Assembly: GCA_017936985.1 (NCBI GenBank)
Contig: JAGBEM010000216.1
Coordinates: 1-6,517, forward strand
Origin: Oscillospiraceae bacterium
GTDB lineage: Bacteria > Bacillota_A > Clostridia > Oscillospirales > Oscillospiraceae
Direction: 5' to 3'
Length of the DNA stretch: 6,517 nt
In this document: positions 1 to 6,517 of the stretch, piece by piece
Position numbering within the stretch: the stretch's first letter is position 1
Layout of the letters: every line of letters begins with the position of its first letter
Notes under the pieces: generated by a model
What the model was told of the DNA's origin: nothing
Database searches by the model: none
The model's input: only the letters and a program-made list of their open reading frames with translations
Translations under genes and position numbers: made by a program

Positions 1-435
1 AATCAACAGAAGACACAATAAATACCGTGAAGCCTGGAACCATATGGAATATGCCTTACCATGATGCAAGTACTTATGGAACACTGTTGATGAAAAAGTT
101 TCTACCCAATAGCCCATTCACATATCCCAAATCCTTGTATGCTGTTCATGACTGCCTCGATTTGTTTGTCCGTGAAAAGCCCAATGCAATAGTAATCGAT
201 TTCTTCGCAGGATCAGGAACAACTCTGCATGCAGTTAATCTTCTCAACGCCGAAGATGGCGGACGACGTCGCTGCATCCTTGTCACAAACAATGAGGTTT
301 CCGATGCGGAGGCAAAGGAGATGGCAAAACGTGGCCTCAAACCCGGTGATGATGAATGGGAACAGCTCGGCATCGCCCACTATGTCACATGGCCGCGCAC
401 CGTCTGTTCTATCGAAGGACATGATGTGAACGGCA

Positions 436-443
436 CCCCCCCC
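436..443 (+). repeat. Poly-C tract (8 C) at the methyltransferase frameshift
   Basis: Eight consecutive C residues follow the codons for N-G-T. Upstream coding uses codons starting at positions divisible by 3. Downstream coding (LKGNYLGSD...) starts one base earlier in phase. A tract of 6 or 9 C would join the two halves into one frame (NGTPLKG or NGTPPLKG). The tract is a natural slippage site, so it may be a phase-variable switch, a fixed mutation or a homopolymer sequencing error. The sequence alone cannot separate these. Confidence 0.85.
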
Positions 444-852
444 TCAAGGGCAACTATCTCGGCAGTGATATTCCCATGTCAGACGGCTTTAAGGCAAACG
501 CAGCGTTCTTCAAGCTCGGCTTCCTCGACAAAAATGCCGTCGCACTTGGCAGACAGTTTAAGGAGATGCTGCCCACATTGTGGATGAAGGCCGGTGCGCA
601 TGGTGCCTGTCCAACTATTGGTGAGGAACAATTGGAGATGCTGATCCTGCCGGAGAACAAGTTCGCCGTACTGGTGGATGAGAAAGCGTATATGGCTTTT
701 GCCGAGAAGTTGGATGAGCATCCGGAAATCGAGACCGTGTTCATCATCACGGATTCCGAATCCGGCTATCGTGATATGATCGCCGGACTGGATGTCAAGG
801 AAAGCTACCAACTCTACCGGGACTATCTCGATAATTTCCGTATCAACGCAGC

Positions 853-859
853 AAGGAGG
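853..859 (+). promoter_or_regulatory. Ribosome binding site of the ResIII helicase gene
   Basis: AAGGAGG is a perfect Shine-Dalgarno sequence nine bases before the ATG at 869. It lies inside the last codons of the methyltransferase gene (A-R-R-stop), so the two genes are tightly coupled. It fixes the helicase start with good confidence. Confidence 0.9.
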
Positions 860-1378
860 TAAGCGAATATGAAAGTTGAGGTATTCCCGTTCCAGAAGAC
901 GGCGCTTGCCAGACTGCGTCAAAGCGTGGCCACCGCGCTGGGCAATTACCACAGTACCCACACACCACAGGTAGTTTCCTATACTGCTCCCACCGGTGCA
1001 GGCAAGACAATCGTGATGTCGGCGCTGATCGAGGCGATCTACTATGGAGACGAGCTGTATCCAGATCAGAATGAGGCATTTTTTATCTGGTTGTCAGATT
1101 CTCCGCAGCTCAATGAACAGTCGCGGCTGAAGATCGACCTGAAGGCAGACAAGATCCGACTGAATCAGTGCGTTACGATCAGCGACGATTCTTTTGATAT
1201 GGAAGTTCTGGAGGATGGCCATATCTATTTCCTGAACACACAGAAGCTGTCCAAATCCAGCAACCTGACCAAGCACTCTGACGGACGGCAGTATACCATC
1301 TGGGAGACGCTGGCCAACACAGTGAGAGAGAAAGCTGACCGGCTGTATTTCATCATCGATGAAGCCCATCGCGGTGCG

Positions 1379-1381
1379 TAA
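1379..1381 (+). other. In-frame nonsense codon in the helicase gene
   Basis: TAA interrupts the helicase four codons after the DEAH box (DEAHRGA, stop, GARDLTKN). The same frame stays open and family-like on both sides, so this is a substitution rather than an indel. One-base changes from CAA, TAC or TAT would explain it. Stop-codon reassignment is unlikely because TAA also ends both upstream genes at natural C-termini (860-862 and 3700-3702). Confidence 0.85.
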
Positions 1382-1869
1382 GGGGCAAGAGACCTGACCA
1401 AAAACACCACCATCATGCAGAAGTTCCTGAAAGGCTCTGACGCGGACAATCTGCCGCCAATGCCAGTAGTGATTGGCATGACTGCGACTCCGCAGCGCTT
1501 CAACCGGCTGGCAGAGGGCATTCAGTCGACCACACACTACGTGAAAACGACAGCAGATGAAGTCCGAGCTTCCGGCTTGCTGAAGGATCGGATCGTCATT
1601 ACATATCCGGAGCATGCTGGCAACGATATGGCCGTACTGCAGGCTGCTACGGATGAATGGAAAAGCAAATGGGATCACTGGTACCAGTATTGCTACGAGC
1701 AGCACTATGGACAGGTGAATCCGATCTTTGTCATTCAGGTGCAAAACGGTACCGCACATCAGATTTCCACAACAGATCTGGATGAATGCCTGCGGATCAT
1801 TGAGGAACGTCTTGGAGACCGATTCTTGGAAGGCCAAGTTGTTCATGCTTTTGGTGAAGGAACTTCTAC

Positions 1870-1876
1870 CATCAGA
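1870..1876 (+). other. Site of -1 frameshift in the helicase gene
   Basis: Upstream frame reads HAFGEGTSTI and then turns to unrelated sequence (RSAVWTCRI). The frame one base back is open from 1858 and reads QIGGLDVPYCEPSRIADDKR into helicase motif V. Loss of one C, turning ATC-CAG into ATC-AG, joins the halves exactly. There is no long homopolymer here, unlike the methylase lesion. Confidence 0.8.
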
Positions 1877-3243
1877 TCGGCGGTCTGGACGTGCCGTATT
1901 GTGAGCCGTCCCGTATTGCAGATGACAAGCGAATCAAGGTCGTTTTCTTCAAAGAAACACTTTCCACCGGCTGGGACTGCCCCAGAGCGGAGACCATGAT
2001 GTCTTTCCGTCGTGCCGTGGATTATACCTATATTGCTCAGCTTCTCGGAAGAATGGTGCGTACACCCACTCAGCAGCACATCAACGTGGACGAGACGCTG
2101 AACGACGTGCATCTGTATCTGCCGCAGTTTAATGAGGCAACCGTCTATGATGTCGTGAAGGCGCTGCAGGACGAAGAAGGTGCAACGATCCCTACAGATA
2201 TCGAAGCCGAAGAAATGGGATACGATAACTACGATACCTTGAGCCTTCGGCCTACATATCAGTCTCAGCCGCGCCAGCCCGGTAGGACGCGCGTTACGGA
2301 TCCCAATCAGCTTACACTGTTTGACCTGCCCGGATTTGGAGACAATCCGCCGGAACAGCCGCGCGGAGAAACAACGTCGGTAACTCCTGTGGTATCGCAG
2401 CAGCCCGCATCACAGATTCCTGCGGCACAAACGGCAGGAACAGCGCCCGCAGCACCCACTGCTCCGACACAGACAACCACGGTCACACAGCCGGTCACGC
2501 CTCCTCCGATTACTCCTGCCTCGGCAACCCTGCCGCAGGATTACCCGGACATTGACCGTGAAGCTGTGGTGAAGGCCATCAATGACGCAGGACTTCTGAC
2601 ATACAACGTGCGCAGAGTGCGCATCACCGATTATCTCAAATCCATGTACGCGCTGGCTCGTTTCCTGACGCAGACCCGTATCGACATGGACGCGAAGGAA
2701 ACGGTCATTTCCGATATCGTCGAAAAGATTCATGAGCACATCGGCTTGCTGAAACGTCAGGGCGTATATGACGACCTTGCCGGACAGGTGCTTCAGTTCA
2801 AACTGAGCGCACAGATATTTGATGTGTTTGGACGGTCGATCGACGACTACGCGATCCACGATCTTTTCTCTACCACGGATACCGACATCGAGCGGCAGTT
2901 CCGCTTGGCGGAAACGCGCCTCGGCAATGAAGGCGTCGGGAACGCCTATGTGAACCGGTATTACGATGAGGATGACGTTCTGAATCTGAAGATTCAGGTC
3001 ATCATCTTCGCGGCGAATGTGGATTGCATGAACGCGCTGAACGATTGCGCGCAGCAGAAGTTCCATGATCTGAACGACGCGAATCGCCGCCGCACTGTCT
3101 CCCTGCCGGAGAAATTCAAAAAGAAGTATGATGACATCGTTTCGGACGGCGATATCATCAGTAAGCATAACTTCCGTCTGCCGGAGACCATTCGCGTTCC
3201 GCATGAAATGGAAGGCGTCCTCTATAGGAACCATCTGTTCGTA

Positions 3244-3620
3244 GACGATTCCGGCACCGCGCTCATCAATCTGAACGGCTGGGAGCGCAAGGTCATAGCC
3301 GAGGAGGAACAGCGGGAAGATTTCGTTTGCTGGCTGCGTAACCCGTCGAGAGGCTCGTGGGCGCTATGCATCCCGTATGAGACCGACGGCGAAAAGAAGC
3401 CCACATACCCGGATTTCTTGATCATCCGGCGTGATGGTCCTGATTATGTCGTAGATATTCTGGAACCACATGATCCGACGAGGGTGGACAATCTGGGGAA
3501 GGCAAAGGGATTTGCTGAGTATGCCCGGCAGAATCCCGGTGTCGGCAGAATTCAGCTCATTCGGATGCAACGGGATTCTGTGGGCAAGGAGCGGGCATTC
3601 CGTCTGGATATGTCCAAGAG
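3244..3620 (+). other. PD-(D/E)xK-like nuclease region at the C-terminus of the ResIII helicase
   Basis: The segment reads NGWERKVIAEEEQ, then CWLRNPSRG, YPDFLI, VDILEPHDP and NLGKAKGFAEYA. This is the pattern of restriction-type nucleases fused to ResIII helicases: an N-terminal helix with Glu, a PD strand, then a strand carrying acidic residues. At the canonical (D/E)xK position the sequence is E866-P867-H868, so Lys is replaced by His. K878 or K880 in the following helix might take its role, but that is inference. I recall EPH or DPH variants in related proteins, so the change may be a family trait rather than damage. Confidence 0.6.
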
Positions 3621-3710
3621 CTCCATCCGCGATAAGGTGTCCCGCTGCGCCAGCAACGATGAGCTGAACCACATCTTTGAAAGCGACGGATTCTTTCAGT
3701 AATAGATAGA

Positions 3711-3718
3711 AAAGGAAG
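3711..3718 (+). promoter_or_regulatory. Ribosome binding site of the HEPN-SNF2 gene
   Basis: AAAGGAAG lies eight bases before the ATG at 3727, in the short gap after the tandem stops of the helicase. It supports this start. The 24-base gap holds no terminator-like hairpin, so the third gene is probably co-transcribed with the first two. Confidence 0.8.
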
Positions 3719-3726
3719 AAACGCAG

Positions 3727-4131
3727 ATGAACGAACAAGTTATCGTCAGCAAAATGCATGAGTATCTGCACGCAGCTACAAAAGAGCTCTGTGCATGGCT
3801 TGGCAAAATGCTTCCCCGCGTGAGCAAGGACTGGTGGCAGGTTTGCGTCATGGACAATCTGTCCTTTACGCAGAAGCAATACGCCGAGGAAAACGGTTAC
3901 TCGAAGCTGGAAGATCTCGATCTTGCGGCTATGCTTCGCGTGGCAGATAAATCATGGTATGACATGCGTGCGTTTGCCTATCTTCCCACCCGCGACCGGC
4001 AATGCGTTCGTGACATGATGAAAGTACGCAATAACTGGGCTCATCTTGCCGGAGCCATTGCGGATAAAGATATCGTCCTGCGAGACTTGGATACGATCCT
4101 CGCGTTCTTCGAGAATGTGATGGTGACAAAC
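3727..4131 (+). other. Swt1-like HEPN domain
   Basis: The first 135 or so residues of the SNF2 protein form a mostly helical module. It contains AMLRVADKSWYDMRAF and then MMKVRNNWAHLAG, with R101 and H106 in the Rx4H arrangement. RN-x-x-AH is typical of Swt1-type HEPN domains, which are found in prokaryotic defence proteins. The presence of both Arg and His suggests a catalytically competent domain rather than a degenerate one. Confidence 0.75.
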
Positions 4132-6517
4132 AAATATACGCAGGGCATCAACGATTTCAAAAGCGCAGTAGGAAACACGGACTTTTCTGCGGTGTTTGAG
4201 GAAGAGCCGGTAACGGTCAAGCAGCCAGAGCCGGTTGCAGCGGCTGGAGATATCCAAGAAAGGGATCGCGTATTCCTGACTGGTGATCCCGACACCAAGG
4301 GCATGGTGTTTTCTGTTACAGATGTTGGCGGTACGAAGAAATATGAGGTGTTCGTCGACGGAGAAATCAAGACGTTTTACGACGGACAGGTCCAGAAGAT
4401 CGACGCGGCCCCAGCTTACAGCTGGATCGACCTCAGTACGCTGCAGAGTAATCTGACCGCCTATGAGATCAACAATCCTTCTGCAGGCAACCTGTATTCA
4501 CTTAACGCAGCCAGAATTGTTTTTGTTCCGTATCAGTTCCGGCCAGCACTGAAGCTCATTAAATCCGATGAGCCGAGGATTTTGATAGCGGACAGCGTCG
4601 GTGTTGGTAAAACGATTGAGGCAGGCCTGATCATCAAGGAACTGGAAGCCAGAAACGAACTGGACAACATTCTGATCATCTGCCCGAAACCTCTGGTTGC
4701 GGAGCGCAAGTGGGAATTGGAGATGCGGCGGTTTGATGAAGACTTCATTCCGCTGGACGGCGCTATCCTGCGGCAGGCCATTTCCGATACCCATCGGGAT
4801 GAAGAATGGCCAGTCAGGTACAACAAAGCAATCATTCCTTATTCTATACTGGACGGTCGCGTATATGAGGGCGAAGAGCATCGCAGAGGCAGGCAATATG
4901 GACTGCTTGATCTTGACCCTGCTCCGCATTTCGATCTCGTAATCATCGATGAAGCGCATCATATTCGCAACGGAAGCTTGGATAAGGACAAGGCATATGC
5001 TTACAAATGCGTCCGGTACTTCTGCGAGCACGCGGACGCTGTCGTGATGCTGACGGCCACTCCGCTACAAACCAGCGATGATGATCTTTTCACTCTGATG
5101 AACCTTCTCCGGCCAGATGTCATCATGGACAAGGATGTATTCCGCATGATGTCTCGGCCCAACGAATTCATTTATCGCTGCTCCCACGCCATCCGAGGTG
5201 CAGGCGAAGGATGGCGAGAAACCGCAATCGCGGAGCTCACGAACATCAAATCCACACAGTGGGGCGAAAATGTTGTTGCCAAAAACCCGCTGTACGTAGA
5301 TATTCTTGAGCGACTGGCGCAGCCGGATATTTCCCGTGAAGCCCGCGTAAAGCTCGTATCCGATGTGGAATCGCTACATAGTTTCAATACCATGCTCAAC
5401 CGCACGCGCAGGAAGGATATTCAGGATTTCTGCATTCGACGTTCCTACACAGTTGAGACCAGCTTCACGCCGCAGCAATATGATCTGCACAATGAACTAC
5501 TGAAGTTCGAGTTTGACGCGCTTGCCAAACTGCACAATGTGCGGAGCATTCCGTTTATGATGAGCACGATCCGACGTCAGGCGGCCAGCTGCATTTTCGG
5601 TCTGGCACCCCATATTCGCGATCTGATCACACGGCGCTTTGACCAGATGGTCGAAGACCCAGACGTCGATCTTGATGAATACGATTTAGACGCAAAGGCG
5701 ACATCAACACTGATGTCGCTGGCGCAGCACGTCCTAAATCTTGCTGATATGCTTCCGGAGGAAGACCCGAAATTGGAAAGCATACTGAAGATCATTGATG
5801 AAAAGCAGAAGCAGGACAACAATAAGATCATTCTGTTCAGCTCCTTCCGGCATACGCTTTCCTATCTCGAGAGAAAGATCCGCGCACTCAATTATAGGGT
5901 AGCGCAGATCAATGGCAGCATCAAGGATGATGACCGCCGGGCGCTCCGTGAAAGATTTGAGCTGGACAAAAGTGACCCCGATGCATTGGATATTCTGCTC
6001 TTCACTGAAGTCGGATCAGAAGGTCTCGACTACCAGTTCTGCGACACTATGATCAACTATGATCTGCCGTGGAACCCGATGCGTATCGAGCAGCGTATTG
6101 GTCGTATCGACAGACGTGGCCAGAAGAGCGAGGCTGTTAACATCTATAATATAATTACGGCGGACACGGTGGATGCAGACATCTACTCCCGCTGTCTCAT
6201 GAGAATTGGCATCTTTGAGCGTAGCATTGGAGAATGTGAGGAAGTGCTTGGTGCGATCGGTGCCCAGATCGAGCAGATAGCTGTGAGCACCGTCCTAACC
6301 GATGAGGAACGCAGGATCAAGCTGGAGCAGATGGCGGACAACGAAGTTCGCCGGATGCAGGAACTGAGCAAGTTGGAAGATGAAGAGCGTGCCCTGTTCG
6401 GCTTCGATCTATCCAATTATACGGCTGCGAAGGAGATCAAGGATGCAGAAAGCCCGTGGATTTCTCCGCTCAATATCCACCGGCTGGTGGAGCGGTATCT
6501 GAAAGATCGACTCGGCG
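3727..6517 (+). CDS. SNF2-family DEAH helicase with N-terminal Swt1-like HEPN domain (3' end outside the window)
   Basis: The frame is open for 930 codons to the right edge with no stop. Residues 1 to about 135 are helical and contain RNNWAH (R101 to H106), matching the Rx4-6H signature of HEPN domains, most like the Swt1 type; many HEPN domains are metal-independent RNases. Residues about 176-227 (RVFLTGDPDTKGMVF to YDGQVQKID) look like a small SH3-like beta domain, as found before the motor in RapA/DrmD-like helicases. The motor then follows: PYQFRP (268-273), Walker A DSVGVGKT (K295), ICPKPL motif Ia (about 318-323), DEAHH (408-412), LTATPLQ (442-448), the second RecA lobe with ILFSSF (702-707), TEVGSEGLD (760-768) and QRIGRIDRRGQ (789-799). 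A charged, probably coiled-coil stretch spans about 859-890. All motor motifs are present, so it should be an active ATPase acting on nucleic acid. DrmD of DISARM is a related helicase type, but I cannot place this gene there. Confidence 0.9.
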   Translation, partial: MNEQVIVSKMHEYLHAATKELCAWLGKMLPRVSKDWWQVCVMDNLSFTQKQYAEENGYSKLEDLDLAAMLRVADKSWYDMRAFAYLPTRDRQCVRDMMKVRNNWAHLAGAIADKDIVLRDLDTILAFFENVMVTNKYTQGINDFKSAVGNTDFSAVFEEEPVTVKQPEPVAAAGDIQERDRVFLTGDPDTKGMVFSVTDVGGTKKYEVFVDGEIKTFYDGQVQKIDAAPAYSWIDLSTLQSNLTAYEINNPSAGNLYSLNAARIVFVPYQFRPALKLIKSDEPRILIADSVGVGKTIEAGLIIKELEARNELDNILIICPKPLVAERKWELEMRRFDEDFIPLDGAILRQAISDTHRDEEWPVRYNKAIIPYSILDGRVYEGEEHRRGRQYGLLDLDPAPHFDLVIIDEAHHIRNGSLDKDKAYAYKCVRYFCEHADAVVMLTATPLQTSDDDLFTLMNLLRPDVIMDKDVFRMMSRPNEFIYRCSHAIRGAGEGWRETAIAELTNIKSTQWGENVVAKNPLYVDILERLAQPDISREARVKLVSDVESLHSFNTMLNRTRRKDIQDFCIRRSYTVETSFTPQQYDLHNELLKFEFDALAKLHNVRSIPFMMSTIRRQAASCIFGLAPHIRDLITRRFDQMVEDPDVDLDEYDLDAKATSTLMSLAQHVLNLADMLPEEDPKLESILKIIDEKQKQDNNKIILFSSFRHTLSYLERKIRALNYRVAQINGSIKDDDRRALRERFELDKSDPDALDILLFTEVGSEGLDYQFCDTMINYDLPWNPMRIEQRIGRIDRRGQKSEAVNIYNIITADTVDADIYSRCLMRIGIFERSIGECEEVLGAIGAQIEQIAVSTVLTDEERRIKLEQMADNEVRRMQELSKLEDEERALFGFDLSNYTAAKEIKDAESPWISPLNIHRLVERYLKDRLG

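Larger units (their letters stand above)
1..862 (+). pseudogene. Site-specific DNA methyltransferase (beta-class, Mod / PF01555-like), 5'-truncated by the window and frameshifted
   Basis: This is the C-terminal part of a SAM-dependent DNA methylase, probably an N6-adenine type, that would mark host DNA. The frame is already open at position 3, so the GTG at 27 is internal and the true start lies left of the window. The SAM-binding motif DFFAGSGTT is at 198-224, preceded by a conserved-looking YPKSLYAVHDCL stretch. In beta-class enzymes the DPPY motif and the target recognition domain come before this motif, so both should lie upstream. The frame breaks in the C run at 436-443. Translation continues one frame back as PLKGNYLGSDIPMSDGF and runs through a tail with TDSESGYRDM and YRDYLDNFRIN to TAA at 860-862. 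Restoring one base gives about 286 residues in the window. Unrepaired, translation ends at a stop at 585-587 after some 47 out-of-frame residues. The stop is 6 bases before the helicase start, which suggests one operon. Methylase identity is confident; the exact subfamily (type III Mod or BrxXI-like) is not. Confidence 0.85.
869..3702 (+). pseudogene. ResIII-type DEAH helicase with C-terminal PD-(D/E)xK-like nuclease region (Res / BrxHII-like), broken by one stop and one frameshift
   Basis: Repaired, this is a superfamily 2 helicase-nuclease of about 944 residues, near the size of type III Res subunits. Visible order in repaired numbering: Walker A APTGAGKT (K46); DEAH box at 164-167; TATP motif III (1481-1492); a motif V-like segment ETLSTGWDCPRA (about 363-374); QLLGRMVR motif VI (391-398); a proline/threonine-rich linker (about 492-556); a helical region; and a C-terminal nuclease-like region with YPDFLI (P848, D849) and VDILEPH (D863, E866, H868). 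It would use ATP to translocate on DNA and probably cut it. Two lesions interrupt it. TAA at 1379-1381 follows DEAHRGA, and the same frame continues with GARDLTKNTTIMQKF. A one-base loss near 1873 shifts the frame by -1; adding one base gives TSTIQIGGLDVPYC. The 170-residue product that would be made lacks motifs III-VI. The later fragments have no evident ribosome site (ATG 1415, GTG 1891). The gene ends in tandem stops TAA-TAG (3700-3705). Confidence 0.88.

Noticed and set aside
476..862. Separate small gene starting at ATG 476 (128 codons)
   Set aside because: No Shine-Dalgarno sequence precedes it, and its protein is the natural continuation of the methylase across the poly-C tract.
1379..1381. 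Stop-codon readthrough or reassignment of TAA
   Set aside because: TAA also ends the methylase and the helicase at natural C-termini, and nearby frameshifts make ordinary damage simpler.
1094..1846. Long minus-strand open frame (250 codons) opposite the helicase
   Set aside because: It mirrors a plus-strand frame with clear helicase motifs, shows no family motif itself, and would require antisense coding.
1415..1999. Separate gene starting at ATG 1415
   Set aside because: It is in the same frame as the helicase N-terminus, separated only by one stop codon. It begins between motifs II and III, and has no ribosome site.
2410..3234. Minus-strand open frame (274 codons) with a Cys/Arg-rich end
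   Set aside because: It is a shadow of the helicase. The Cys/Arg-rich end is the reverse complement of the Pro/Thr/Ala linker codons.
3703..3726. Possible terminator or promoter between the helicase and the SNF2 gene
   Set aside because: The gap is 24 bases of A-rich sequence with no inverted repeat or T-run; it holds only a second stop and a ribosome site.
1..6517. Assignment to BREX type III or DISARM
   Set aside because: Only individual gene types match; pglZ, brxC, drmA and drmB are not visible in the window.

Overview
The window carries three co-directional plus-strand genes, packed almost without gaps, that look like part of a restriction-modification or phage-defence operon. Both ends are cut: the first gene lacks its 5' part and the third runs off the right edge. 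GC content in the stretches I counted ranges from about 40% to 57%. Both complete gene starts have purine-rich Shine-Dalgarno sequences (one a perfect AAGGAGG). This fits a bacterium, possibly a Clostridia-type Firmicute, but the taxonomic guess is weak. No RNA gene, insertion sequence, CRISPR array or terminator was seen.

Layout. (1) Positions 1-862: C-terminal part of a beta-class (Mod / PF01555-like) DNA methyltransferase with the SAM-binding motif DFFAGSGTT. Its frame breaks at a run of eight C (436-443) and resumes one frame back. (2) Positions 869-3702: a ResIII-type superfamily 2 DEAH helicase with a C-terminal PD-(D/E)xK-like nuclease region, about 944 residues if repaired. It is broken twice, by an in-frame TAA (1379-1381) just after the DEAH box and by a one-base loss near 1873. 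(3) Positions 3727-6517 and beyond: an uninterrupted reading frame of 930 codons for a protein with an N-terminal Swt1-like HEPN domain (RNNWAH), an SH3-like segment and a complete SNF2/RapA-type helicase core.

How they could work together. A modification methylase, a translocating helicase-nuclease and a second, SNF2-type helicase with a possible HEPN nuclease form a plausible self/non-self DNA discrimination system. The first two genes recall type III R-M (Mod/Res) and the BrxXI/BrxHII pair of BREX type III. The third recalls the SNF2 helicase DrmD of DISARM, but carries an added HEPN domain. None of the defining genes of BREX (pglZ, brxC) or DISARM (drmA, drmB) is visible, so I do not assign the locus to either.

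The main puzzle is that three independent reading-frame lesions fall within about 1.45 kb (436-1874), while the remaining roughly 4.6 kb is clean. Either the methylase and helicase-nuclease are decaying, or the poly-C tract is a phase switch, or some lesions are sequencing or assembly errors.
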